64,000 bases of DNA. Origin: Pegoplata infirma. Lineage: Eukaryota > Arthropoda > Insecta > Diptera > Anthomyiidae. The stretch covers positions 87,729,904 through 87,793,903 of the forward strand of contig OY992538.1 in the NCBI GenBank assembly GCA_963921195.1, given 5' to 3'. Positions 44,600 through 56,307 of the stretch are shown one piece after another. Position 1 is the first letter of the stretch. Each line of letters opens with the position of its first letter. The notes under the pieces are model-generated. The model searched no databases. It was not told the origin of the DNA and saw nothing but the letters and a program-made list of their open reading frames with translations. Made by a program: the position numbers and the translations under genes.

Positions 44600-45859
44600 A
44601 TCCGGTATTTTATATTACTGGTAACGAAGTACTGGGCAAGCCAATTTTTTTTATAAAAATACTCTTAGACTCTGATACATTTTTTATTTAATTCTGAAAC
44701 AACTTTTTGAAATTATTTTGAAAAATCAATTTTTTCTGCCTTCCAGCAAAATACTATATTGCAAAATTAAAAAAAAATATATATATAAATTTTAACCTAA
44801 AACCCATAACATTTTTAAATAGTCTATTTATGTAACACATATCATTGATTATATATTTGCCGTTTTTTCTGATTTCACAATTATGAAACAAACAGGTGGG
44901 TGAATATTTCTAAATTATTGCTACAAATTTTGGATTTAATACATCAACTTTGCCAAAAAATTATACAAAAATAAAAAATTAAAAAAAAAAAAAAAATTAA
45001 AAACCACGTCTAAATTTTACTAAAATTCACACCTACTTGTTATAAGAGTTTAAATAATAAAAAAAATATAGAAACTTGTAAATGTTACACCCACATAATT
45101 AAGTTTAATGAAAACATCAAATAGTGAAAAATCATTCATAAATGTTTTTTTCTAAGAATATTTCTTGAAATAATTTATTTATGTTGAACATAAAAATTTA
45201 TTAAAAAAGTTAAACTCATTCATACAAATATTTCATATATACTTTTTTTAAACAACCTACATAAAAAAAATTAAAATCAATTTTGGTACTTCAATTCATT
45301 ATTTTCAAAACAAGTTTGTTGTTTAAGTCTTTTGTTTTTTTTTTTTCTTTCTTATCATTATACACTAAGGTGGAGCGATTTTTTGATTTTTTTTTTTCAA
45401 TTTCTCTTAGCGTTGGGGTCGGAACAGTTGCATTTTCTTATCATTTCTAAAAACACCAACTATTGTACCTGTTGGACAAAGTCTTTGGATTCCTTTTTTG
45501 TCTTAAAAATCGGGAGGTTACAAACAATAAAAAAAAAAATTTTTTGTTTGCTGAAAATAATTTTTAATGTTAGGATATTTCCTAAAAAAGGTTTTTATGG
45601 TTATATAATAAATTTGGTGGTCCTAAAAAATTTTTTAATTTTTTTTTCTTAAAAAATCGTTTATTATATTTTTTAAATAAATTTAAGCTTTTTCACACTG
45701 CATAAAAGCAAAAAAAAAATAATAAGATAATTTAAAACACAACGTTATAATTTCAGCAAAAAACTATTTAAAAATATTATTTTGGCAAAACAATTCTCCT
45801 GTGTCCTAATTTTAACAAATATTTTTTGATCAAAAAAAATAAAATTATAATTTTTTTCT
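44600..45859. other. AT-rich DNA, nothing recognised
   Basis: Long A- and T-runs. The longest frame (45332-45652) is Phe/Ile/Leu-rich and has no motif I recognise. Confidence 0.5.
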
Positions 45860-45929
45860 ATAAGGGTTCAAGTTGAAAAAATGCAGAAGAAAAATTTAAT
45901 TTCTAAAAATTATAGACATTTCTGGTATT

Positions 45930-45976
45930 TCCTATACCGGTTTCAAACACCCCTGTTAGTGTCATCATCAGTAGGA
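45930..45976 (-). ncRNA. Hammerhead-ribozyme motif 1
   Basis: Minus strand: stem I UCCUA (45976-45972), core CUGAUGA (45971-45965), stem II of about six pairs around a six-base loop, GAAA, self-complementary ACCGGU as stem III, A as the cleavage-site base (45935), then stem I UAGGA (45934-45930). All core bases expected for activity are present. Confidence 0.75.
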
Positions 45977-46370
45977 TTTTAAATGTCGGTTTGTCTTGTT
46001 AATGAAAACTGTTTTTTATATATATGAATATTTATAGTTTCTACAGAATAAATTTTGACAGTTTCCAACACTACAATTCCATTTCTAGCAATCTCAACCT
46101 CACTTCATACTTTCTTTTAACTTTTTTGTCTCTTACATTATTTCGCCAGGGTTACCAACATGATCTGGAATTGCAGACACAAATGAAGGAATTTGCATTT
46201 TCTGTTTCGGAGACGTGCCTAATGGCGACATATTTGTCAGTAATTTTATTTGATTTTTTCTGTAAGTACAGATCAAGCACGGGCTCTAATTATATTTGTT
46301 ATAAGGGTTCAAGTTGAAAAAATGCAGAAGAAAAATTGAATTTCTAAAAATTATAGACATTTCTGGTATT

Positions 46371-46417
46371 TCCTATACCGGTTTCAAACACCCCAGTTAG
46401 TATCATCATCAGTAGGA
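46371..46417 (-). ncRNA. Hammerhead-ribozyme motif 2
   Basis: Same layout as motif 1, with stem I UCCUA/UAGGA, CUGAUGA, GAAACCGGUA. One stem II base change turns a C-G into a U-G pair. The core is intact. Confidence 0.75.
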
Positions 46418-46463
46418 TTTTAAATGTCGGTTTGTCTTGTTAACGAAAACTGTTTTTTATATA

Positions 46464-46809
46464 TGGGGGTTTTGGTGTCAACTGACACAACTTTTGAAAC
46501 CGATGTCTTCCAATCGGGATGAAATTTGCACCAAGGTTAGTCCTATTGGATAGTAGTTCAGACACAATCTAAACTCTTTGGGACACATTTTGCTAAAAAT
46601 AATAGGTAAGAAGTTACATGGATGAAAATCAACACCTCTTTGGCCAAAATGTCAAATTTCGACCCCGTCTAACTCAAAGAGTTCTTGACCGATCTCGTTG
46701 AAAAATTGTGTCTGAACTACTATCCAATAGGACTAACCTTGGTGCAAATTTCATCCCGATCGGAAGACATCGGTTTCAAAAGTTGTGTCAGTTGACACGA
46801 AAACCCCCA
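46464..46809. mobile_element. Complete TGGGGG MITE, 346 bp (TSD TA)
   Basis: TGGGGGTTTTGGTGTCAACT and its inverted copy bound nearly the whole length, making a foldback. TA flanks both sides. Removing the element and one TA recreates the sequence of the neighbouring array unit at 47250, which proves the boundaries. Confidence 0.88.
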
Positions 46810-47160
46810 TATGTGAATATTTATAGTTTCTACAGAATAAATTTTGACAGTTTCCAACACTACAATTCCATTTCCAGCAATCTCAACCTCACTTCATACT
46901 TTCTTTCAACTTTTTTGTCTCTTACATTATTTCGCAAGGGTTACCAACATGATCTGGAATTGCAGACACAAATGAAGGAATTTGCATTTTCTGTTTCGGA
47001 GACGTGCCTAATGGCGACATATTTTGTCAGTAATTTTATTTGATTTTTTCTGTAAGTACAGATCGAGCACGGGCTCTAATTATATTTGTTATAAGGGTTC
47101 AAGTTGAAAAAATGCAGAAGAAAAATTGAATTTCTAAAAATTATAGACATTTCTGGTATT

Positions 47161-47207
47161 TCCTATACCGGTTTTAAACACCCCAGTTAGTGTCATCATC
47201 AGTAGGA
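47161..47207 (-). ncRNA. Hammerhead-ribozyme motif 3, core mutated
   Basis: Stem I and CUGAUGA are intact, but GAAAC reads AAAAC, changing the normally invariant G12. Likely inactive. Confidence 0.7.
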
Positions 47208-47366
47208 TTTTAAATGTCGGTTTGTCTTGTTAATCAAAACTGTTTTTTATATATGTGAATATTTAAAGTTTCTACAGAATAAATTTTGACAGTTTCCAAC
47301 ACTACAATTCCATTTCCAGCAATCTCAACCTCACTTCATACTTTCTTTCAACTTTTTTGTCTCTTA

Positions 47367-48125
47367 TATGCCATTTACATATACCTCGAAATCCAGAAAA
47401 AATGGGATTTCAATGAAAATCCAAGTAAATCCCATTACTTTTTTGGATTTCAAATGTCAAATCCCATACAAAAAAAAACTTGGATTTTGGGAAAATCGTA
47501 AAATCGCAATTCAAAATCCCAAAAAATTTCTACTACTTAATTGTACAACTATGGTTTTTCCCAAAATAATCATCCCTTTTTTTGCTTTTTGCAACGCTGC
47601 ACACGATTTTTTTTATCAGCTGTTGTTGTTTTTTATGAAGTAAAAAAACAATTAAATTTTTTTTTTAAAAACTATTAAAAGATTAATAAAAACAATGTTT
47701 AACAATGTTTCATTTAAAATTTACCATTGCAAATGGTAAACGCACAATTTAGTTGACCAATTTGGTCTTCCTAACAAAGAAAAACACTCAATGGTGGCGG
47801 CCCCAAACTTGGCAAAAATGTTAATTTTCTTGCCTTTAAAGAAGCAGCTCTACATAAAAACACATTTTTTGATATTGTGGTCCCAACATATACTAGTGGG
47901 ATTAAAAATATTGGCTCCGGCAAAGAAAAATCATTGTTTTTAGAAATATTTATAAAATTGGTTAATTTTCCCACTAACAACCCTGTACACAAATCAAAAG
48001 AAAATACAGAGTTAGTACAAACAAAATCCCGCTAAATGTCAAAAAAGCATATGTAAACGGTATAGATTTTAATTGGATTTGAAATCCAAATTTATATGGA
48101 TTTTGGGGTATATGTAAATAGCATA
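47367..48125. mobile_element. Harbinger-like MITE, 759 bp (TSD TTA)
   Basis: TATGCCATTTACATATACC at the left and, inverted, TATGCTATTTACATATACC at the right. TTA lies at 47364-47366 and 48126-48128. Excision with one TTA restores the array unit exactly. 'GGATTT' and 'AAATCC' motifs are abundant near both ends. No transposase. The 3-bp TTA fits PIF/Harbinger. Confidence 0.82.
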
Positions 48126-48364
48126 TTACATTATTTCGCAAGGGTTACCAACATGATCTGGAATTGCAGACACAAATGAAGGAATTTGCATTTTCTGTTT
48201 CGGAGACGTGCCTAATGGCGACATATTTTGTCAGTAATTTTATATGATTTTTTCTGTAAGTACAGATCGAGCACGGGCTCTAATTATATTTGTTATAAGG
48301 GTTCAAGTTGAAAAAATGCAGAAGAAAAATTGAATTTCTAAAAATTATAGACATTTCTGGTATT

Positions 48365-48411
48365 TCCTATGCCGGTTTCAAACACCCCAGTTAGTGTCAT
48401 CATCAGTAGGA
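48365..48411 (-). ncRNA. Hammerhead-ribozyme motif 4, cleavage triplet mutated
   Basis: Stem I, CUGAUGA and GAAA are intact, but CCGGUA reads CCGGCA. This removes the U that pairs with A15.1, so cleavage is doubtful. Confidence 0.7.
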
Positions 48412-49658
48412 TTTTAAATGTCGGTTTGTCTTGTTAATGAAAACTGTTTTTTATATATGTGAATATTTATAGTTTCTACAGAATAAATTTTGACAGTTTC
48501 CAACACTACAATTGCATTTCTAGCAATCTCAACCTCACTTCATACTTTCTTTCAACTTTTTTGTCTCTTACATTATTTCGCAAGGGTTACCAACATTATT
48601 TGGAGCTACCGATTTTCAAGTCCAAAATGATACCCAAAGACATGGCCCCAAAGGAACCCGATGCGTCGCAATGCTAAGCGAAATCTAAAACAAGAACAAA
48701 AATTGCTCTACCCTATTGTACACACAACAATTTAATTTTAGTTCTTTTCAAAAAAAAATTATAAAATGAATTTATAGATAATTGTTTAAAAGTATAAGAG
48801 TGAATAAGTTTTTTCAACACATGTTTTTTATTTTTTTATTATTTCTCTAAAGTAAAAGTGCAAATCATTCTCATATTAAAAAATATTAACCACAATGTTC
48901 ATCAATATTTATTCCCATAATACAAAAATTCATTTATATCAATATTTTTTTTTTGTTGGTATAAATCTTTCTATCACTAACAAGGGAACTATCCCAACAG
49001 TACTACAACAAATTTGCATGAAACTTAAAATATAAATTGAGGGCTTATAATCAAAACCTGCCATCTGCAAAATTTTCAAAATAGAGTTCTAAATAGAAAT
49101 GTGTACACTGTCATCTATTAAAGTAATTTAAGGCTGAAATATTACGAATAGTTCAAAAACAATTGTATCAAATAATATTGCAGTAGAATGATTAATACAA
49201 AAACTCTGTCAAAAAACTGTAAAACGACTTTCAATTTGATTTAGAAAACTTTTAGCAGATTTTTCTTCGACTTTAAGGTTTGGGGTTGCCACCTAATGAA
49301 AAAAATGTGGTCATTGGGGAACATTTCAATCACTACGAAACTCAAAAATTCTAAAATAAGCAAAAATTCACGACGAGTTTCATTAAACAGAGAGTATTTG
49401 CTTTCTTCCTATAATCCAAAAAAACTAAAAATGGGTAAAATTGTTCTACACATCTTTTTATCCACAACACATTTTTTACCGGAAATTAAAATGTAGGAAC
49501 TTTTTGACGAAATTTTCATTAACGACTCCTTTTTGTTCCCTTGTAAATAATATCTGGACACTTAAATGTTTAAACTTGATTATTTTGTTTTAGGAACGAC
49601 TTCCCCTTCCCTTGTAAAGGGAGGGCTCGAGAAATTTTTCCAAAAAATATTTTTTATA

Positions 49659-50643
49659 CCCTCCACTTTAGTGATAGAGGGTATATATAAGTTTGTCATT
49701 CCGTTTGTAACACATCGAAATATTGGTCTAGGACCCCATAAAGTATATATATTCATGATCCTCGATCGATTTTAAGTCGATCTAGCGATGTCCGTCCGTC
49801 CGTCCGTCCGTCTGTCTGTCTGTCCGTCCGTAGAAAACACGCAAACTTTTGAAAGACTTCACAGAGGCTACTGAAGTTTGGCATACATGTTGGTCATTTA
49901 CCTGGTCAGGTTGGTATTGCAATCCAGCCAAATCGGTCCAGTGGTTCAAAAGTTATGAGCAAAAGAGAAAATTTCGGCAAGGGGTTTTCGCAAATTTACG
50001 AGATAAAAAACACGATAACTTTCGAAAAACAATAATGAGACTGCTAAAACGTGGCTCATATCTTTGCCGTTCCTCAGGTCTGTTTAGTATTGAATTTCAG
50101 CTCAATCGGTCAAGTGGTTCAAAAGTTATAAGCAAAACCCCGAATTTCAGATTTTGTTCATCTTAAATCCCTCGTGGTAAACAAGTTTTAAAAGCATTGG
50201 TGGTAACTAAGCAATGCTTTTAAAACTTGTTTAGTTTTAAAGCAATGCTTTTTTAGTTTTAAAAGCATTGGTAACTTAAAAATTACACTCGAATTTCACA
50301 CTCAAAAAAAATTTTACACTCAAAAAAAATTTTACACTCAAAAAAAAATTTGTTTTTTTTTACAAAAATGTCATTATTTTCTGTACATACGTACTTGCAT
50401 TCACTCAGAAATATTTTTACAGTATAAAAAACATTACACTCGAAAAAAAGTTTTACACTCAAAAAAAAAAAAAAAAATAGTAATTTTTCTTTTAAGTGAC
50501 AAAAAAAAAATTTTACTCAAAATAAAATATTACTAATCAAAATTGTTAATTTTTTCACGTTAAAATGTACTATCCTTTAAAAAAGGCATTGTGGAGGGTA
50601 TTCATAGATTCGGACAAGTCGAATTTAACTTTTCTACTTGTTT
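49659..50643 (+). mobile_element. mini-me / INE-1-like element
   Basis: TACCCTCCACTTTAGTGATA start, TCATTCCGTTTGTAAC block, (GTCC)n with (GTCT) at 49786-49832, and 3' 'GTGGAGGGTATTCATAGATT' with hairpin TTCGGACAAGTCGAA then CTTGTTTT. The insertion-prone middle holds 'GGTTCAAAAGTTATGAGC' twice and CACTC-rich repeats. Non-coding. Confidence 0.8.
50290..50480. repeat. TTTTACACTCAAAAAAAA repeats
   Basis: 'TTTTACACTCAAAAAAAA' recurs about five times in direct orientation, resembling multiple MITE left ends in tandem. No matching right ends are present. Confidence 0.7.
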
Positions 50644-50754
50644 TAATTTATAATTTTCCATTTTTTGTATTTTCTTAAAAAATGTCACAGTACAACACTT
50701 AAAAAAATTACGGGTTTCCGACGATTGGCTCTGATAAAGGAGACTAAAAATATA

Positions 50755-52630
50755 TATGGGTCATTCCATGTCAAATCGGACACTTTGAAATTCTTTTTTT
50801 AGATTTTCCCAATTTGTTTACAGTTTTTAGTACCCTTCGAAAACTCCTTCGTGGTAAAATTTCAGATTTTTTTGATGACCCGTTCAAAAGATATCGAATT
50901 TTTAAAAAATTGCTAGTTTGTTCCTTTACTCAAACTTCTTTTACTCATAACTTCTTCAATAATGGTCCAAATTTCAATTTTTTTTTCAAAATTTTTGTTT
51001 TTTTAACGTACTTTTTAATAAAATATCCCAAAAAATTCTTAAAAGCGCTCTACTATGCGATTTTTAAGTTTTAAAATTTAAATCTCATTTTGACAATGTT
51101 TGTACTCTTCGATTTTTTGGAGAGATGAGATGAGATAGGGCGTAGGTATGTTTTAAAAAAATGTTGTAGGGTAAAAATAAATGGGGGTCGGTCTCAATAA
51201 TGACCCCTCTCGGACGCACCATTGGACCGGTAGAAGCTGATTAAATAAAACAAACATACGAAAAATAAAAAAAAAATGTATGGGGACCGCCTTAACAGTT
51301 AAAGATGGATGGTAGGTGTGTTCAGAGAAAATGTTTGGACTAAAAAAATATTGTGGGTCGGTCATACATTTTGTTGCTCTAAGGGCACTATAGGGGCAGT
51401 TAGAGCGGTTGGAGCAAATTTAAAAAAAATTTCGTTTTGTGTGGGAGCCCCCTTAGAAATTGAAGATAGGGTATTAGTTTGTTCCAAAGAAATGTTAAGA
51501 TGTAAAACTTAATGGGGGTCGGTCTTGTAAATGAGCCCTCTATGACGCACCATTGAAGCAGTAGAAATGATTTCAAGATTGGAAAATACACTCAAAAAAA
51601 TAAAACTGTAAAGTTAACAATTTTTTTTTTGTTAACTCGAGTTTACTGGCATTTTAGCAAATTTTTAGTTAAAATCAGCGTTTTAACTACTTTTTCTAGT
51701 AAAGTTCAATTTACGAAAATAATAGTTTTGTACAAATTTTGAATTAATTTTTTTTGTTGACTTTAAAACTGAGTTTACGAATTTTTACTAATTAATTTGC
51801 TGATTTTTTGTAACATTTTTGTCAAGTAAAAAATTTTAAACATATCTTGTGTAGCCTCCTATGCAAATCTCACAAGTCCTACTTAAGCTGAACTTAATGC
51901 TGTGAAAAAAAAGAAAAAATAAGTGAAGTGTTATTGTTTAAAACCAACCAAACCAAACTTAAAATTTTTTACAAAAAGTTTAGCTGAATTCAACTACTTA
52001 AAAATGTTACGAAATTTTCAGCTGAATTTTTAGTTAAAATTACGTTTTTTTTGCTACATTCATTCTACGAAAAGTAAACTAAATATTTTTTGTTAAATTA
52101 ACTAGAAATTTAGTAGGTTCAAAATCAGGTGTTTTTTTAGTTAAATTTAACTAAATTTTTTGCTAACTTTACAGTTTTATTTTTTTGAGTGTAACAATAA
52201 AATTTTTTCAAAAAATTTAAAAAAATAGTAATAATCGTTATCCCACGATCCTCCTGGGCAAAAAATTTGTAGAATCGATAGAAGTTTTACACAAAAAAAT
52301 TTCAAAAAAAATCAGGGAGTACAAACATTGTCAAAAATGAGATTTAACGTTAAAAACTTAAAAATTGCATACTAGAGCGCTTTTAAGAATTTTTTGGAAT
52401 TTTTTATTAAAAAGTACGTTAAAAAACCAAAAATTTTTTAAAAAAAATTGAAATTTGGACCATTATTGAAGAAGTTATTAGTAAAAGTAATTTGAGTAAA
52501 GGAACAAACTACCAAATTTTAAAAATTCGATATCTTTTGAACGGGTCATCAAAAAAATCTGAAATTTTACCACGAAGAAGTTTTCGAAGGGTACTAAAAA
52601 CTGTAAACAAATTGGCAAAATCAGCAACTT
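50755..52630. mobile_element. Second GGGGCATTCC foldback, right end truncated
   Basis: TATGGGTCATTCCATGTCAA start, then arms matching 9800-12430 and mirrored at 52200-52620 ('CACGAAGAAGTTTTCGAAGG'). The right terminus after 'CAAATTGGCAAAATC' is lost at about 52622. A CACTCAAAA MITE is inserted at 51589. The listed frames are arm shadows. Confidence 0.7.
51589..52191. mobile_element. TA-flanked CACTCAAAA MITE, 603 bp
   Basis: CACTCAAAAAAATAAAACTG and its inverted copy, with TA at 51587-51588 and 52192-52193. The homologous position near 11940-11955 in the first foldback is uninterrupted, which confirms the insertion. Confidence 0.82.
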
Positions 52631-53165
52631 TGAAGAAAGTATTATGGGAAATATTCTGTTTAAATTTTAAAAATTGATAAAAAAAATTATGGAAAATATT
52701 TTTGTGAAACATATAAACCCTCCAACTCCACCTCATAACTGTAATTTTTGGGTCTATTCTAGCAAATCGTAAAAAAAAACCCGAAAAAGGCTGAGGGCGG
52801 GTACGAAATTCTACAACAATGTTGGCCACTAAAACAATTACAAAAACTGGTATATTACGGTTGGGATAGTTCCCTTGCAAGTATAGATTCCACAAAAAAT
52901 ATCTATATGATTAATTAAGTTAAGTGCATTTTTTAACATCCGATTATAACTCATGTTGAATGCATTTTGTGGTACATACTTGATTTTATATTAAAATTAT
53001 AGAGATTGAATATAATAAGTAGACAAATTAAAAATAAAATAATCACAAAAATAACACAGTGCTACAAAAGTGAAGAAAAAATATGCAGAGGTTCTCATAT
53101 TCGTTAAGCACTTTTTTAGGGTCGATTAAATAGTTTCAAAAAATTTTCAAAAGTTATATCCCGAA

Positions 53166-53438
53166 TGAACATTAAAAAAAAAATTAAAAATGCTTACATA
53201 AAAAGCTTGTAAAATTACAAAAAAGCTGGTAAATTTTTACTAGGAATTCACGTAAAATAGGAGGTAGCAAATAATTTAGTAAAGTCACGATAATAAATTG
53301 TAAATTCTAACGCATTAAAAACTTGTAAATTAACAATTTTGTTGGTTAAAAGCTTGTAAAATTACTAGCAATTCTTGTGAAATAAGGGGTATAAAAATAA
53401 AAGGCTATTCTTCTTTTACAAGGTTTTTTATTGAGTGT
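53166..53438. mobile_element. MITE right-end fragment (GTAAAATTAC type)
   Basis: Ends TTTTATTGAGTG plus TA and contains 'CTTGTAAAATTAC' repeats as in 8937-9165. The left end is not visible. Confidence 0.5.
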
Positions 53439-53439
53439 A

Positions 53440-55326
53440 CGTCAACCTTTTAACCTAACCTTAATATTTTTTTTGTGATTTTTTAGGGGTTTTATACAAA
53501 AAAATTTAACTTATTTTAGAAAAACTATAAAAAAAGACAAGACAATTAAAAAAAAAGGCAACATCACATGGTTATAAAAAAAAATTTGTTTAACTACAAA
53601 AATTTTATAAAAAAAGAGTACAAATTAATTATTGTTTTCACCAGCTCTGTTTTTTAAAAGTCAAACCATGTATACTAGGGTGGTGCGTATTCTAATGAAG
53701 TGTCCAGATCAACTATTAATAGTGCGGAAAAGTTAGTTTAAGTAAATACAAGCATTTTAAAACCAAAATGATCAAAATCGGTCCACGTCTTCTATTTGCG
53801 CATCGCGGGTCAAAATTAGGGTTTTTGAAAAAATTGACATAATTTAAAAAAAAAATAAAAAAATTATTTAAAAAAAAATTAAAAAAAAATTTTGTGTAGC
53901 AATAATTCGTAAGTATTCAGATAAATTTTTTTTATTTTTTCGGATATCGATAACCAACCCAAACGTGAGTCCAAAAAAAACGCACATTTTTAGCATGGAA
54001 CTCAAAACTACTTTTTACAGTTTTAAAAATTTAATGAAACAAAATTTCAAAATATTTTAGTTTATCCATTTGAGTTCGTTGAATACATCACAGGGATTGA
54101 ACAAAAAAATTCTTTGTTAAATTCCTTCATCCAGTTAGTCTGTGGAGCAATTTGAATTTACCGGATTTCAAGAAAATGTGTTTTTGTCAAATTTTTTGCC
54201 TAATTTAGTGCTGTAGGCAACATTTTACTCAAAATTAACCAACAGTCATTTTCAAATGGTTGTCTTGGACCATAATTACTCTGATATTAAATAATAGGCT
54301 TTTTGCACAACGTTAACCTTTGTCGGCACGCGGTTAAAATTATTCCCCAATGAAATTTCAGAGAAAAGTTCTTAATTTTTTTGAAATTCCTCACTCTAAA
54401 ATTGTGTATGTCTTCAAATAAAGAACAACTATACATTTATGTAAAGTTTTCTTGAAAAACATCTTTAACCCTTGTTGAACCAGGGCCCAAAAAAAATCAA
54501 AGACCTGTTTTTTTGCTCATAGTCAAATTGGACTTTTTTTTTACTTATGAAATAATAATTTTTCACTCTCAGAAACAACGACGAGAACATGGTGAAATGT
54601 CTGATCCCTACGTGTGCTAAGAACGTGTCCAAACATGCACCAATTTTCGTCATATTGTGTGAAATACCAAAATTTTAGGACATTTTTGTTAATAATTTGA
54701 AAAATTTTAACTTCTTTGGCCCGTTGTTAGCACCACGAGATAGGTATTTGTAATACCTTTAATCTGATACCACACATGCCTATATTAATTTTGTTTAAAT
54801 AGGCGTAAATCGTAAAAAACTGAAAAAGGCCAATTTCCCCCCATACAAATCGACCCCCCTAAAAATGAGTTTGGGCCACTAAAAAAAATACGTGTCGAAT
54901 TAATATTCGTTCTTAACAATATATCCAAATTTCATGAAGATCTGAGGGTGACACCACCCACCAAAATTTTCTGTTCCAAATAATCGGTTCCAGAACGTAT
55001 CAAACTACCATGCAACCGGTTCTACTTAACATTCCAGAATCAATGATTTTTGTTTGAAATTGTCCCGAAAGCAATCGTTTTTTTTAGAGCAAGTAGTTTT
55101 TTTGAAAAATAATTTTACATAGAAAATTTTGTTGTGATTACCGTAGAATGAATTCAAGAATCTATTGAACCAGGAATTTGTTCCAAAAAAATTTCCTGGA
55201 CAGGGAGTTATGATGAAAAATGTGCACCGATGTTTTATAAAAAAAAAAAAACTGGAAAAACTCCTAAACTTCCCGGTGAAAAATGTTCATATATGAATCA
55301 TATGTGGACCAAATATGGACATGTAT
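53440..55326. other. AT-rich DNA with a lone TAGGGTGGTGCG terminus
   Basis: TAGGGTGGTGCGTATTC near 53683 looks like a hAT-type end without a visible partner. The remainder has only short frames, none with a motif. Confidence 0.4.
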
Positions 55327-55330
55327 GTTC

Positions 55331-56307
55331 ATTAGAGTGTCCCTTATTTTGGAAATGTTGGAAATGTTGAGACGGTACCCCCTCATTTTTTTCCTTTTGA
55401 CTAAAAAATAACTCAGGAAAAATTTTACGCCCCTACGACCACGCGTTCCCTACGCGACGGGGCCGTAAAGAGCGGGGCCTTAAAAATCATTTTTCCATAC
55501 AAAGCAAAAAATTTTTTTTTTGATTTTTAATTTTTTTTGTTATTAATTATAATATTACTTGATTAGCTTATTCACGACAAAAAATTTGATTTTGATGGGA
55601 TGAGGCTTTCAGTTCTAAAAAATTTTTCGAAAAAAAAAATTTAGAGCTTTTGGGGTCCTACAGTAAAAATTTTTTAAAAAATATTTTTTTTTTTAGTTTT
55701 GACAAGCAACCGTTTTAGTTGAATTGTTGCTTTTAATGATATATTTTCATAAAAAAATATTATTACTATCTGTGACATCTTTATCGTGATCTAAAAAAGG
55801 GTAAAAAATGCATTTTTGATGTTTTTCGATACACGATCAAGATGTCACAGATATGTATGAATAATATTTTTTTATGAATATATACCATTAAAAGCAACAT
55901 TACAACTAAAACCGTTGCTTCTCAAAACTAAAAAAAAGGACCCCAAAAGCTCGAAAATTTTTTTAGAACTGAAAGCCTCATCCCACCAAAATCAAATTTT
56001 TTGTCGTGAATAAGCTAATCAAGTAATATTATAATTAATAACAAAAAAATTAAAAATCAAAAAAAAAATTTTTGGTTTGTATGGAAAAATTATTTTCAAG
56101 GCCCCGTTCTTTAAGGCCCCGTTCTTTAAGGCCCCGTTCTTTAAGGCCCCGTTCTTTAAGGCCCCGTTCTTTAAGGCCCCGTCGCATAGGGAAGGCGTGG
56201 TCGTAGGGCGTAAAATTTTTCCTGAGTTATTTTTTAGTCAAAAGGAAAAACATGAGGGGTTACCGTCTCAACATTTCCAACATTTCCAAAATAAGGGACA
56301 CTCTAAT
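55331..56307. mobile_element. Complete AGAGTGTCCC foldback, 977 bp
   Basis: ATTAGAGTGTCCCTTATTTT and its inverted copy bound arms of about 450 bp. GTTC occurs on both outer sides, but a TA duplication (ATTA|GAGTG) is equally possible. The right arm has an expanded 15-bp repeat absent from the left arm. No coding capacity. Confidence 0.8.
56096..56190 (+). repeat. 15-bp tandem repeat AAGGCCCCGTTCTTT, about six copies
   Basis: Perfect units, giving the FFKAP repeat on translation. In other family members the same place has one or two units, so this is a local expansion. Confidence 0.95.

Larger units (their letters stand above)
45860..48597 (-). repeat. Tandem array of ~441-bp hammerhead-bearing units (retrozyme-like)
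   Basis: The same unit repeats head-to-tail about 3.7 times once two insertions (46464-46809 and 47367-48125) are subtracted. Hammerhead motifs start at 45930, 46371, 47161 and 48365, so corrected spacings are 441, 442 and 442 bp. Markers such as 'ATAAGGGTTCAAGTTGAAAA', 'CAACCTCACTTCATAC' and 'GGAGACGTGCCTAATGGC' recur in each unit. No unit encodes a plausible protein. The short frames repeated between copies (46024, 46708, 48459) have no known domain. Tandem, non-coding, hammerhead-containing units of a few hundred bp are the described form of animal retrozymes. A derivative of Penelope-like pseudo-LTRs is the alternative. A partial inverted copy lies at 58246-58378. Confidence 0.8.
48981..52877. 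mobile_element. Region bounded by CAAGGGAACTATCCCAAC inverted ends
   Basis: The 18-bp CAAGGGAACTATCCCAAC at 48981 is perfectly inverted at 52860-52877, then GTA follows in both after one base. No target duplication is evident. The interval contains a mini-me and a GGGGCATTCC foldback with a MITE. It could be a single nested element or two fragments of one family. Confidence 0.5.

Noticed and set aside
46024..46317. A conserved short protein repeated in the 441-bp units (also at 46708 and 48459)
   Set aside because: Identity between copies follows from tandem duplication. The frame changes length freely and has no known domain, and the hammerhead is on the opposite strand.
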